A stretch of 64,000 bases of DNA from Sulfuritalea sp. (GCA_016708585.1 JADJFK010000004.1:62001-126000), one strand, 5' to 3'. Shown: positions 7,596 to 16,787, counted from the stretch's first letter. Notes: generated from the letters alone by a model not told the origin. Translations and numbers: made by a program.

Positions 7596-9053
7596 ATGAG
7601 CGATACCCCCCAGGCCCGCCAGGGCAGCTACCGTCCCAACCTGCACAGCCCACTCGCCGCGCTGGTGCGCAAGAAGCCCGTCACCGCCACGCCCGAGACG
7701 CCGCTGCGCGAAGCGGTTCAGGCAATGTCCGAGAGCCGCGTCGGTTCCATTATCGTGGTCGAGCCCGAGAGCGGCCGCCCGCTCGGCATCTTCACGCTGC
7801 GCGACCTGCTGCACCGCGTTGCCGCCACGTCCTGCGACCTCGACCAGATGGTCATGTCCGTGATGAGCGATACCGGGCTCCTCATGCTCAACTGGCGGGC
7901 GACCATTTATCAGGCCGCGCTGGTGATGGCCCGCCACGGCGTGCACCATGTGATCATCGTCGATGCCGCCGGAAAGCTGGTAGGCATCGTCTCGCAAGAG
8001 GACATCTATGAGCTGCAAAGCGGCGGCGGCAGGGCGATTTCCGGCGCCATCCGCACCGCGCGTGACATGAGGGCCCTGGAGGCCGCGGCCGAGGGCATCC
8101 GCCGCCAGGCGGTCGGCATGATCGGCGAAGGCGCCGCCGCCGAGCCGCTGACGGAGCTGATCTCCACCCTCAACGACCACCTGGCGGTGCGCATCATGGA
8201 GCTGACACGCGTCGACTTCGCGCTTCCCCAGGTTGACTGGTGCTGGCTGGCCTTCGGTTCGGAGGGGCGCTTCGAGCAGACCTTGTCTACCGACCAGGAC
8301 AACGGACTGGTGTTCGCCGCTCCCGCGCAAGAGGCGGCGGCGGTGCGTGAGGCCTTCCTGCCCTTCGCCCGCGCCGTCAATGAGCGGCTGGCGCAATGCG
8401 GCTTCCCGCTGTGCAAGGGCAATGTCATGGCCGGCAACCCCGAGCTTTGCCTGTCGGTGGAGGAGTGGCAGGAAAAGTTCGCCGGCTGGATGCACGTCAA
8501 CAGTCCGCAGGCGCTGCTCGACGCCACCATTTATTTTGATTTCCGCGCCATCTACGGCAAGGAGGAACTTGCCGACCAGTTGCGCGAATGGGTGCTCAAG
8601 CGAGTTCCGAGCGAAACGCTGTTCCTGCGCTTCATGGCCGGCAATGCCGTGCAGGTCGAGCCGCCGATCGGCTTCATTCGCGACTTCATCTTCGACAAAA
8701 GCCCGGATTTCCCCCACACCCTCGACCTCAAGGCCGGTGGCGCGCGGCTTTTCGTAGATGCCGCGCGCATCCTGGCGCTCGCCAGCGGCGTGAGCGAAAC
8801 CAGCACTGCCCAGCGCCTGCGCGTATTGGCCGAGCGGGGCAAGCTGGGGCGCGATGACGTGCAAGCCATCATCGAGAGCTTCTTCTACATCCAGCAGCTG
8901 CGGCTCAAGAATCAGCAGGGCGAGGTGGTCGAGGGAGCCGCCAATCGCGTCGACCCGGACAAGCTCAACGAACTCGACCGGCACGTGCTCAAGGAGGCCT
9001 TCAAGCAGGCGAAGCGGCTGCAGTCGCGACTGCAGCTCGAATACCGGCTGTGA
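7596..9053 (+). CDS. CBS-domain DUF294-type putative nucleotidyltransferase
   Basis: This is a 485-residue protein. Two CBS motifs (about residues 20-75 and 85-145, including GIFTLRDLL and VGIVSQEDIYEL) form an adenine-nucleotide-sensing Bateman module. The nucleotidyltransferase core follows (FGSEGRFEQTLSTDQDNGL, about 210-230), then the DUF294 C-terminal helical domain. The ATG at 7596 was chosen because AGGATGA lies 8 bases upstream and the residues before it are not protein-like. The core and C-terminal domains match the preceding gene closely, which points to tandem duplication with CBS loss or gain. Its end overlaps the next start (GTGA). Sensing of the cell's AMP/ATP ratio is the usual role of the CBS pair. 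Confidence 0.87.
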   Translation: MSDTPQARQGSYRPNLHSPLAALVRKKPVTATPETPLREAVQAMSESRVGSIIVVEPESGRPLGIFTLRDLLHRVAATSCDLDQMVMSVMSDTGLLMLNWRATIYQAALVMARHGVHHVIIVDAAGKLVGIVSQEDIYELQSGGGRAISGAIRTARDMRALEAAAEGIRRQAVGMIGEGAAAEPLTELISTLNDHLAVRIMELTRVDFALPQVDWCWLAFGSEGRFEQTLSTDQDNGLVFAAPAQEAAAVREAFLPFARAVNERLAQCGFPLCKGNVMAGNPELCLSVEEWQEKFAGWMHVNSPQALLDATIYFDFRAIYGKEELADQLREWVLKRVPSETLFLRFMAGNAVQVEPPIGFIRDFIFDKSPDFPHTLDLKAGGARLFVDAARILALASGVSETSTAQRLRVLAERGKLGRDDVQAIIESFFYIQQLRLKNQQGEVVEGAANRVDPDKLNELDRHVLKEAFKQAKRLQSRLQLEYRL

Positions 9054-11092
9054 CCGAGGCCAGGATTCCGCTGCATACGCCACTGTTTCGTGGCGACCGG
9101 CGCCTGCGCATCGCGCTGGTCGGCCTGCCCGGCGGTGGCAAGACGACATTGTTCGAGGCGGTATCGAGCGCGGCGCCGCAGCGCGGCGAGCTGGCCGGCA
9201 CGCACGGGATCTATCGCGAGTGCACGGTGCAGATCGGCTTCGACGAAGCCAGCGTGGTCGATCTGCCGGCCATCCGCTCCTTTCACCATCTCGCCGGCGA
9301 CGACCTGACGACGCTGAAATACCTGCTCTGGGGCGACGACCGGCCGGTCGTCTCGGCGCACGAACGCCAGGGGCCGCCGGCACCTTTTGCGCCACCCGAC
9401 CTGATCATCCAGGTGGCCGATGCCGGCAACCTGCAAAGCCATCTCGAACTGACGCTGGAACTGAGCCTGCTCGGCCGTCCGATCGTTCTGGCGCTGAATC
9501 AGATGGACGAGGCGGAGAAGAAGGGCCTTTACGTCAATGCCAGGGCCCTCGAACAACTGCTCGGCGTGTCGGTGGTGCCGACCGTGGCGCTGATGGGGCA
9601 GGGTCTCACGGCACTGTTCGAACGGGCCGCCGCCGCCGCTCGCGTCGCGGCCTGCCCGCTGCCGCAGCCGCCCAGCCCGCATATCGCGCAGAGCCTGGCG
9701 CAACTTTCGGCGGCGCTCAACCGGCCGCAGATCCATGCCGCGTTCCTTCTGCCGCATCCGATGCTGCTGCAGCAGTTCGCCGCGGCCGACGGCTTCATCG
9801 AGGAAGAGCTGGAGCAGCACTTTCCGCGGCTGCTGCCCGAATTGCGCGCCTTGCGCGCGGCGGCCGGGGCAGGGCTGCCGCGACCGCTGGCGGAGGAGTT
9901 GCATGCCGACCGCCACCATCGCGCCGCAAGCATGGTCGAGGCCGCCCAGCGCTGGGGGATCCCCGGGCAGGCGACGGGCTGGCGCTATTGGCTCGATGAA
10001 CTGTTCCTGCATCCGCAGTGGGGCCTGATCGGCAGCCTTGCGGTATTTGCCGCGGTACTGTTCGTGGTGTTCGAGATCAGCACCTGGATCGATGCGATGA
10101 CCACCGCGCGGCTGGCCGCCGCCTTCGCCGACTGGCAGCCGAAGTCGTTGGACGGCGTGGTCGGGCGCGCCGTGGCGGACGGCCTGATCGGACTGACCGG
10201 CATCGTCGTGCCTTACATGATTCCGCTGGTGATATTGCTGGTCAGCCTGGAGCAGGCCGGATTGATGCAGCGCATCGCCTTCGTCGTCGACCGCGGCTTC
10301 CACCAGATCGGTCTCCACGGCGGCGTCGCTGTGCCTTTCCTGCTCGGCCTCGGTTGCAACGTGCCGGCAATATCGGGGGTGGCCCGGATCACCCGCGGCC
10401 GCGAGCGCGTGATCGCCTCGATGCTGATCACCTTCGTGCCCTGCTCGGCCCGCTCCGCGATCATCCTCGCCGTCGCCGGCAAGTACCTCGGCACGGCTGG
10501 CGTATTCGGCATGTTCGCCCTGATCCTGGTCCTGATCGCCGTCCTGGGCCGCCTGCTGTCACGCCGGAAGCGCGAACTCGGACCCGGACAGGTCCAGGAA
10601 ATCCCCGCCTATGCGCTGCCGGCCTGGCGCTCCGTGCTGGCCGAAACATGGGCGCGCACCAGCGACATCCTGACCATCGTCACGCCGCTGCTGGTCGGCG
10701 GCAGCGTCGTGCTGGCGCTGCTCGCGCATGTCGGTGCCGATGCCGTCGTGAATGCCCTGCTCACGCCGGTTACGGCCTGGTGGCTGGGATTGCCGCTGGC
10801 GCTCGGCGTGCCGATCCTGTTCGGCGTGTTGCGCAAGGAGCTTTCGCTGGTAATGATCTACCAGGCGCTGGGCACCCAGGAAATCGATCGCCTGCTCGAT
10901 CCGGTGCAGATGGTCACCCTGCTGGTCTTCCTCAGTTTCTACATTCCCTGCATTTCGACCTTCGCCGTCATGCTGCGCAGCGTCGGCCGGCGCGACGCCT
11001 GGTCTTCGGTGGCGCTGTCGGTCGGCGTCGCACTTTTGCTTGCGGGCGCGGTGCGCCTGGGCTTCGGCGGACTGTCGGTACTGGCCGCTTGA
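9050..11092 (+). CDS. FeoB-like GTPase-permease with divergent G motifs
   Basis: This 680-residue protein has an N-terminal G domain (about 18-200), a helical spacer (about 200-310), then about ten membrane helices. The core LGLGCNVPAISGVARI and the later FVPCSARSAIILA are hallmarks of FeoB ferrous-iron transporters. The G1 loop reads GLPGGGKTT (25-33) instead of GNPNCGKT. The G3 site is DLPAIRSF rather than DLPGTYSL, while G4 is a normal NQMD. No feoA or feoC is nearby, and the gene is tied by a GTGA overlap to the CBS nucleotidyltransferase gene. Ferrous iron is the likely cargo by homology, but the altered nucleotide loops and the neighbours leave room for another divalent metal. Confidence 0.85.
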   Translation: MTEARIPLHTPLFRGDRRLRIALVGLPGGGKTTLFEAVSSAAPQRGELAGTHGIYRECTVQIGFDEASVVDLPAIRSFHHLAGDDLTTLKYLLWGDDRPVVSAHERQGPPAPFAPPDLIIQVADAGNLQSHLELTLELSLLGRPIVLALNQMDEAEKKGLYVNARALEQLLGVSVVPTVALMGQGLTALFERAAAAARVAACPLPQPPSPHIAQSLAQLSAALNRPQIHAAFLLPHPMLLQQFAAADGFIEEELEQHFPRLLPELRALRAAAGAGLPRPLAEELHADRHHRAASMVEAAQRWGIPGQATGWRYWLDELFLHPQWGLIGSLAVFAAVLFVVFEISTWIDAMTTARLAAAFADWQPKSLDGVVGRAVADGLIGLTGIVVPYMIPLVILLVSLEQAGLMQRIAFVVDRGFHQIGLHGGVAVPFLLGLGCNVPAISGVARITRGRERVIASMLITFVPCSARSAIILAVAGKYLGTAGVFGMFALILVLIAVLGRLLSRRKRELGPGQVQEIPAYALPAWRSVLAETWARTSDILTIVTPLLVGGSVVLALLAHVGADAVVNALLTPVTAWWLGLPLALGVPILFGVLRKELSLVMIYQALGTQEIDRLLDPVQMVTLLVFLSFYIPCISTFAVMLRSVGRRDAWSSVALSVGVALLLAGAVRLGFGGLSVLAA

Positions 11093-11185
11093 TGCGCAGC
11101 CGATCCGCGCCGGTGCGGTCGAAAGGGGTATTCCGGGCTGCGAGGGGGTAGAATTTCCCGACTTGATGACAGCGAGAGAGCCGCC

Positions 11186-11551
11186 ATGCAGGCCTTCGAT
11201 TTCGACAATGCACTGGACAAGCACCGCGCGTGGAAAATGAGATTCCAGATTGCGCTGGGCAGCGTTCAGGGCAAGGAGTACGACACGGCGCCGATCGGTG
11301 ATGCCGCGAACTGCAGCCTGGGGAAATGGCTGGCCGCCAACGCGGTCGAACTGGCAGGGTGCGCCGCGGCCGCCAGGCTGCTGCCGGTCCATGAGGAATT
11401 TCATCGTCAATCGAAGGCGATTGCGGACGATATCAGGTCCGGCAAAATCCTCGTCATGACGGATCCGGCCATCGTTGCCTACCTCTCGCTCTCGGCGCGG
11501 ATCGAGGACTCCCTGCGGCAACTCAAGGCGGAACTGCAGCCGGGCGCCTGA
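11186..11551 (+). CDS. Stand-alone CZB (chemoreceptor zinc-binding) domain protein
   Basis: This 121-residue soluble helical protein has the four CZB zinc ligands in order: His13 (DKHRAWK), Cys43 (NCSLGKWL), His69 and His73 (VHEEFH). CZB domains usually sit at the C-terminus of chemoreceptors or diguanylate cyclases, where they sense zinc or hypochlorous acid through the zinc-bound cysteine. Here no receptor or enzymatic domain is attached. The gene stands alone after the FeoB-like gene with a 93-base gap. It could be a small zinc-responsive adaptor. No partner can be named from the context. Confidence 0.85.
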   Translation: MQAFDFDNALDKHRAWKMRFQIALGSVQGKEYDTAPIGDAANCSLGKWLAANAVELAGCAAAARLLPVHEEFHRQSKAIADDIRSGKILVMTDPAIVAYLSLSARIEDSLRQLKAELQPGA

Positions 11552-11611
11552 CCCCGATTGCAGGTCCGGCCACTCCGCACCTTGACCCACCCATCCCCGG
11601 AAAGGACTTCA

Positions 11612-12061
11612 ATGAATCCCCGCAACGGCTATGACATAGAAGACATGGCGATCGGCATGAGCGCCGAAACCACCAAGACCATCACCGATGCGGACATCGT
11701 CCTCTTCGCCGGCGTGTCCACCGACTTCAATGCCGTGCATATGGACGAGGAATATGCGCGGACGACGCCGTTCGGCGGCCGCATCGCCCACGGCATGCTC
11801 AGCGCCAGCCTGCTGTCCGCCGTGCTCGGCAACCAGTTGCCGGGGCCCGGCGTGGTTTACCTGAGCCAGTCGCTGCGCTTCCGCGCCCCGGTGCGCATCG
11901 GCGATACCGTGCATGCGCGGGTCACGGTCAAGGAGGTCGTCACCGAAAAGTGCCGCGTCGTGCTCGACACCGTGTGCACGGTGCTGGACAAGGTGGTGAT
12001 CGACGGCGAGGCGATGGTGATGACGACTTCGCGCCGCAAGCGCGAAGAGGCCGCGAAATAG
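11612..12061 (+). CDS. MaoC-type (R)-enoyl-CoA hydratase
   Basis: This 149-residue single hot-dog-fold protein has the hydratase signature STDFNAVHMDEEYA, with catalytic Asp and His. An overhanging segment, GGRIAHGMLSASLLSAVLG, is typical of PhaJ/MaoC proteins. These enzymes hydrate trans-2-enoyl-CoA to (R)-3-hydroxyacyl-CoA, feeding polyhydroxyalkanoate synthesis or acting in other CoA pathways. The ATG at 11612 is preceded by GGAAAGGA. No phaC or beta-oxidation gene is adjacent, so the pathway is not settled. Confidence 0.87.
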   Translation: MNPRNGYDIEDMAIGMSAETTKTITDADIVLFAGVSTDFNAVHMDEEYARTTPFGGRIAHGMLSASLLSAVLGNQLPGPGVVYLSQSLRFRAPVRIGDTVHARVTVKEVVTEKCRVVLDTVCTVLDKVVIDGEAMVMTTSRRKREEAAK

Positions 12062-12095
12062 CTCGCGGCCGGGGGCGCGGGACGGAGCCCGGCTG

Positions 12096-12485
12096 ATGAC
12101 CGACGCCGGGGATGTGCGCCAGCGCATCGACACGTGGCTCTGGGCGGCGCGTTTCTACAAGACGCGCAGCCTCGCCGCGGATGCCGTCGATGGCGGGAAA
12201 GTTCGCTGGAACGGCCAGGCGACCAAGCCGGCGCGCGCGCTGAAGTCGGGTGACGAGCTGGAAATTTCCGTCGGCGAGCTGCGCTGGACGGTGATCGTGC
12301 GCGCACTCAACCCGCAGCGCCGGCCGGCTCCCGAGGCGCGCCTGCTCTATGAGGAAACCCCGCAGAGCGCGGAACGCCGCAGCCGCCAGGAGGAACTGCG
12401 CCGGCTCGCCCCGGCGCCCGGCACCGGGCTCAAGGGGCGGCCGACCAAGAGGGCGGGGCGGCTGATCCGCGGTTTCAACGAATGA
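12096..12485 (+). CDS. hslR: Ribosome-associated heat-shock protein Hsp15 (S4 domain)
   Basis: This 129-residue protein has an S4 RNA-binding domain at residues 5-70 (RIDTWLWAARFYKTRSLA, then GGKVRWNGQ) and a basic C-terminal tail. HslR binds 50S subunits carrying a stalled nascent chain and helps recycle them. Length and motif order match the E. coli protein. The gene lies 34 bases after the MaoC gene on the same strand. Confidence 0.9.
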   Translation: MTDAGDVRQRIDTWLWAARFYKTRSLAADAVDGGKVRWNGQATKPARALKSGDELEISVGELRWTVIVRALNPQRRPAPEARLLYEETPQSAERRSRQEELRRLAPAPGTGLKGRPTKRAGRLIRGFNE

Positions 12486-12534
12486 GCGGCCGGGCTCACC
12501 CGGCGAGCCATCCGCCGGTGATAATCTGCGGGCC

Positions 12535-13890
12535 ATGGAACTAGCCATCTCCCTCGTCATCGGCCTGCTGCTCGGCGGCGGTCTCGTCGCCGCCATCTTC
12601 GCCGCGCGCGGGCGCGAGGCGCGCACGACCCTGGCGCAGCGCGAAGCCGAGCTCGCCACGCTGCGTGAGGAAAAGTCGGCGCTGGCGGTACGGTGCGCCA
12701 CGCTGCAAAGCGAACTCGAAAGCGAACGCGCGCTGTTCGCCGAACGCCAGGCCACGCTCGAAGCCGCCCGTGCCGGTTTCGCCGATGCCTTCAAGGCGCT
12801 CTCGGCCGATGCCCTGGCGCAGAACAACCAGAGCTTCCTCGAACTGGCCCGCGCCGCGCTGGAATCCCAGCAGGCGACGGCCAGGGGCGAACTGGAAAAG
12901 CGCCAGCAGGCGATCGGCGAACTGGTCGCCCCGGTGAAGACCTCGCTGGAAAAATTCGAGCAGCAGATCACCGGCCTGGAAAAGGCCCGCATCGATGCCT
13001 ATGCCACGCTGACCGAGCAGGTGCGCTCGCTGGCCGGGGCGCAGGACCAGTTGCGCCTGGAAACCGGCAACCTGGTCAAGGCCCTGCGCGCGCCGCAGAC
13101 GCGCGGCCGCTGGGGCGAACTGCAACTGAAGCGCGTGGTCGAGATGGCCGGCATGCTCGACCACTGCGACTTCTTCGAGCAGGAAAACGTCACTACCGAA
13201 GACGGCCGGCTGCGCCCCGACCTGATCGTCAAGCTGCCCGGCGGCAAGAACATCGTGGTCGATGCCAAGGCGCCGCTCGCCGCCTACCTCGAAGCGCTGG
13301 AAGCGACCGACGAGGGGGAAAAGAAGCGCAAGCTGGGCGATCACGCCCGTCAGGTGCGTGACCATTTGAAGAAGCTCGGCCAGAAAGCTTACTGGGAGCA
13401 GTTCCAGCCCTCGCCGGACTTCGTCGTGCTGTTCCTGCCGGGCGAGATGTTCTACTCCGCGGCGCTGGAAGCCGATCCGTCACTGATCGAGGCCGGTGTC
13501 GATGCGCGCGTGATACTGGCGACACCGACCACGCTGATCGCGCTGCTGCGCGCCGTGGCCTACGGCTGGACGCAGCAGGCCCTGACCGAGAACGCCGAGC
13601 GCATCAGCGTGCTCGGGCGCGAGCTCTACGAGCGCCTCGGCACCCTGGCCGAGCACTGGGGCCGCGTCGGCAGGAACCTCGGCGAGGCGGTGGGCGCCTA
13701 CAACGACTCGGTGGCCTCGCTGGAAAGGCGCGTGCTGGTCTCGGCGCGCAAGTTCCGCGAGCTCAAGGTCGCCGGCGATGACAAGGAAATCCGCGACCTC
13801 AATCCGGTCGAGGCATTGCCGCGCGCGGCCCAGGCGCCGGAATTGCAGGCGCCTGAAACACCCCTTTCTCGCGACAGGCTCACGCCATGA
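12535..13890 (+). CDS. rmuC: DNA recombination protein RmuC
   Basis: This 451-residue protein has an N-terminal membrane anchor (residues 2-22), a long coiled coil (about 25-160) and the RmuC domain (about 165-400). The domain contains RGRWGELQLKRVVEMAGM and DAKAPLAAYLEA, a stretch resembling restriction-type nuclease folds. RmuC limits inversions at short inverted repeats and is thought to cleave unusual DNA structures. It lies close to the AddAB-like pair, so three DNA-processing genes cluster here. The C-terminus ends in a non-conserved acidic/proline tail. Confidence 0.93.
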   Translation: MELAISLVIGLLLGGGLVAAIFAARGREARTTLAQREAELATLREEKSALAVRCATLQSELESERALFAERQATLEAARAGFADAFKALSADALAQNNQSFLELARAALESQQATARGELEKRQQAIGELVAPVKTSLEKFEQQITGLEKARIDAYATLTEQVRSLAGAQDQLRLETGNLVKALRAPQTRGRWGELQLKRVVEMAGMLDHCDFFEQENVTTEDGRLRPDLIVKLPGGKNIVVDAKAPLAAYLEALEATDEGEKKRKLGDHARQVRDHLKKLGQKAYWEQFQPSPDFVVLFLPGEMFYSAALEADPSLIEAGVDARVILATPTTLIALLRAVAYGWTQQALTENAERISVLGRELYERLGTLAEHWGRVGRNLGEAVGAYNDSVASLERRVLVSARKFRELKVAGDDKEIRDLNPVEALPRAAQAPELQAPETPLSRDRLTP

Positions 13891-13936
13891 GCCTTGCCTC
13901 CGGCAAACTCCTCCCCATCGTCAAGGAGGAAGTCCC

Positions 13937-14047
13937 ATGTCTGCCGAAAGCAAAGTTGCAAAACCCCATCCCGCCGATGTCGCCGTGTTCGTCGTCACCA
14001 CTGTCCTCTGCGCCCTGGGCGCGCTGATGCTGCCGCTGGCGGGGTAG
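13937..14047 (+). CDS. 36-residue single-helix membrane peptide
   Basis: A strong Shine-Dalgarno sequence, AAGGAGGA (13922-13929), lies 7 bases before an ATG. The reading frame is a charged N-terminus of about 13 residues followed by one hydrophobic helix, VAVFVVTTVLCALGALMLPL. The stop is 7 bases before the AddB-like gene. The ribosome site and the sharp soluble/helix layout argue for a real gene despite its size. Function is unknown; small single-pass peptides of this type are common and usually unannotated. Confidence 0.55.
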   Translation: MSAESKVAKPHPADVAVFVVTTVLCALGALMLPLAG

Positions 14048-14054
14048 CCACCGC

Positions 14055-16787
14055 ATGATCCGTCCCGATCTGCCTGTCGTGCCGCTCGCCGACCTGCCCG
14101 GCGGGCCGGAGCCGGTGGTACTCTGCGCCACGGCGCGGCTGGCCGTCGACCTGCGGCGCGCCCATGGCGAGGCACAGGTGGTGCGCGGCGCGACGACCTG
14201 GCGCGCCTTGCAAAGCTCGACGCCGGCGCTGTGGCTGGACGCGCTGGTGTCGCGCGCCCTGCTGCGCGGCGATATCCCGCCGGAAGCGGCCGCCGGCAGC
14301 TTCCTTGGCCATGTGCAGGAGCGCAATCTCTGGGAGCTGGCCATCGCGCGCGACACCGGCGCCGCGGCCGGGCTGTTCGATGGCGAAGGCCTGGCGCTGG
14401 CGGCGATAGGGGCGGCGAGCCTGCAGTGCCACTGGCGCATCGAGGTCCCCGAGGCTTTGCACAATGCCGAATACGCGGCCTTTCAGCGCTGGCGCGACGA
14501 CGTCGATACCGCCTGCCGCGCCGGCGGCTGGCGCGGCATGGACGAGACCCTGGCCTGGCGCATCGCCTGCGTCGAACGCGGGCTGGGCGGCCTGCCGGCG
14601 CGCATCGGGCTGGCCGGCTTCGTCCTGCCCGACCCGCTGGTCTCGCGCCTGCTGCTGGCGCTGGAAGAGCGCGGGATCGAACTGTTTCGCGTCGACTTCG
14701 GTGCCGGTACATCCGCGCCGGCGCGCGGCGTCGAATGCGCCGAGGCGGAAGCCGAATGTCGCGCCGCCGCGGCCTGGGCCCGGCGGCGGCTGCAGGTAGC
14801 GGTCGACACACGCGTGCGCCTGCGCATCGCAGTGGCCGATCTGCCGGCGCGCCGGCGGCTGCTCGACGCCGCCCTGGCCGATGCATTGCACGGTGATGCC
14901 GTCGGCGCCGGCTGGGCAGCGCAGGAACGCGACTACGAATTCGTCGGCGGCGAGCCGCTGGCGGCACAGCCCCTGGTCGCCACGGCGCTCTCGCTGCTGC
15001 AGATCTATGCCGTGCCGCGCCGCGTCGCCCAGGCCGATTTTGGCGTCTTGCTCTGCGCCCCGGGGTGGTCGGCGGACATCGACGAGGCGGATGCGCGCGC
15101 GCGCATCGAAGCCGGCCTGCGCCGGCGGCTGCCGCCCGAAGCCGGGCTGGAGAGCTTCCGCGCCGCCATCGGCCGCCTCGCCGCGCGGGTGCCGGCACCA
15201 CGGCTGCTGGCAAGCCTCGATGCGCTGCTGGCGGCCGTGCACGCGGCCTCGCGCCGCCAGGCCCCGTCGGCCTGGGGCAAGGCCTTCGGTGAACTGCTCG
15301 CTGCCCTGGGCTGGCCCGGGCAGCGCCCGCTGCTGGCGACGGAGGCCGGTGCCGCCGACGCGCTGGATGAACTGATCGCGGGCCTGTCTTCGCTCGACCC
15401 CATCCTCGGCCGCATCGACCGCAACGAGGCGTTGCGCCAGTTGCGCCGCCAGTGCCGCGATCGCGACTTTTGCGCCCGCCGCCGCAGCGCGCCGCGCGTC
15501 GAGGTCTGCAGCCTCGACGAGGCGCTGGCCGGCGCCGTCGATGGCTTGTGGATCATGGGCATGAACGAAGGCGCCTGGCCGCCCGCGCCGCGGCCCAATC
15601 CGCTGCTGCCGGCGGAGGTGCAGCGTCGCGCCGGGATTCCCGCCGCGCGCGCCGACAGCCTGGCTGATGCCGCGCGCGAAATCCAGGCACAGTGGTGCGC
15701 CAGCGCAGCCGAGGTGACCTTCTCCTGGTCGCGGCAGGAGGGCGAAAAGGCCCTGCGCCGCAGCCCGCTGCTCGACGACCTTGGGCTTGCCATGATGGAG
15801 GCGCCGAAGGCGGCGGCAGCTGCACTCGAATTCGCCGATCATGCCGCGCTGGATCTGATCGACGATGCGCGCGCCCCGCAACTCGGCGCCGACGAGGAGA
15901 TCCACGGCGGTACCGGTCTGCTGGCAGCGCAGGCAGCCTGCCCGGCCTGGGCCTTCCACCAGTACCGCCTCGGCGCCGCCGTGCTGCCGGCGCCGACTTT
16001 CGGCCTCGACGCGCTGGCGCGCGGCTCGCTGCTGCATGCCGCGCTGGAGGCCTTCTGGAGCGGACGCGGGCTGGCCGATCTGCTGGCCCTGGATCAGCAA
16101 CTGCGTGCCGCCGAGATCGCCCGCGTGGTCGGGCTGGCACTGGCCGAATACGACCGCGCCGCGGCCGGGCCGTTGCCGCCGCGCCTGCGCGCGCTCGAGG
16201 CGCAGCGCCTGGCCGAACTGCTGGCCAGTTGGCTGGAGCTTGAGGCCGGGCGTGCATCCTTCCGCGTGGTGGCGTGCGAGGAACGCCACCGGCTCGACAT
16301 CGAGGGCCTGCCGATCAGCGTGGTGGTCGACCGGGTCGACGAACTCGGCGACGGGCGGCTGGCCATCATCGATTACAAGAGCGGGTACGGCGATCGCAGC
16401 ACGAGTTGGAGCGCCGGACGCATCCTCGAGCCGCAGCTGCCGATCTACGCCGCGCTGGCCTTTCCCGATCGCGCCGTTGCCGCGGTGGCGCTGGCACGGG
16501 TGACGCGCGAAGAGCCGGGCTTCTTCGGCGTCGCCGCAAGCGAGGGACTGTTGCCGGGCGTGAAGGGACTGGAGCAGCAGCGCCGACGCTACGCGGAGGA
16601 CGAGTTCCCCGATTGGGCGGCGCTGCGCGCGCTGTGGGCCGAGCGCATCCGCGAGGTGGCGCGCGAGGTCAGGGACGGCGTCGCCGCCGTGGTGTTCGAA
16701 AAGGCAGTAGATCTGGACTACTGCGAGGTAAAGCCGCTGCTGCGTCTGGCCGAACGCAAGGTGCAGTTCGAGGCGGAGGGCGAATGA
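14055..16787 (+). CDS. AddB-like PD-(D/E)XK nuclease, putative DNA repair protein
   Basis: This 910-residue protein is of the betaproteobacterial 'probable DNA repair protein' type, equivalent to AddB in double-strand break resection. The N-terminal two thirds resemble an inactivated helicase, with GLWIMGMNEGAWPPAP at about 497-512. The C-terminus holds a PD-(D/E)XK nuclease core with VDRVDELGDGRLAIIDYKSG at about 757-776. It overlaps the helicase gene by four bases (ATGA), as expected for subunits made in equal amounts. Cys residues for the AddB iron-sulfur cluster are not obvious, so assignment to AddB proper rather than a functional analogue is uncertain. Confidence 0.8.
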   Translation: MIRPDLPVVPLADLPGGPEPVVLCATARLAVDLRRAHGEAQVVRGATTWRALQSSTPALWLDALVSRALLRGDIPPEAAAGSFLGHVQERNLWELAIARDTGAAAGLFDGEGLALAAIGAASLQCHWRIEVPEALHNAEYAAFQRWRDDVDTACRAGGWRGMDETLAWRIACVERGLGGLPARIGLAGFVLPDPLVSRLLLALEERGIELFRVDFGAGTSAPARGVECAEAEAECRAAAAWARRRLQVAVDTRVRLRIAVADLPARRRLLDAALADALHGDAVGAGWAAQERDYEFVGGEPLAAQPLVATALSLLQIYAVPRRVAQADFGVLLCAPGWSADIDEADARARIEAGLRRRLPPEAGLESFRAAIGRLAARVPAPRLLASLDALLAAVHAASRRQAPSAWGKAFGELLAALGWPGQRPLLATEAGAADALDELIAGLSSLDPILGRIDRNEALRQLRRQCRDRDFCARRRSAPRVEVCSLDEALAGAVDGLWIMGMNEGAWPPAPRPNPLLPAEVQRRAGIPAARADSLADAAREIQAQWCASAAEVTFSWSRQEGEKALRRSPLLDDLGLAMMEAPKAAAAALEFADHAALDLIDDARAPQLGADEEIHGGTGLLAAQAACPAWAFHQYRLGAAVLPAPTFGLDALARGSLLHAALEAFWSGRGLADLLALDQQLRAAEIARVVGLALAEYDRAAAGPLPPRLRALEAQRLAELLASWLELEAGRASFRVVACEERHRLDIEGLPISVVVDRVDELGDGRLAIIDYKSGYGDRSTSWSAGRILEPQLPIYAALAFPDRAVAAVALARVTREEPGFFGVAASEGLLPGVKGLEQQRRRYAEDEFPDWAALRALWAERIREVAREVRDGVAAVVFEKAVDLDYCEVKPLLRLAERKVQFEAEGE

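Noticed and set aside
13995..16289. 764-codon antisense frame across the AddB-like gene
   Set aside because: Same GC shadow effect; no ribosome site, no motif, and it covers a well-supported gene.
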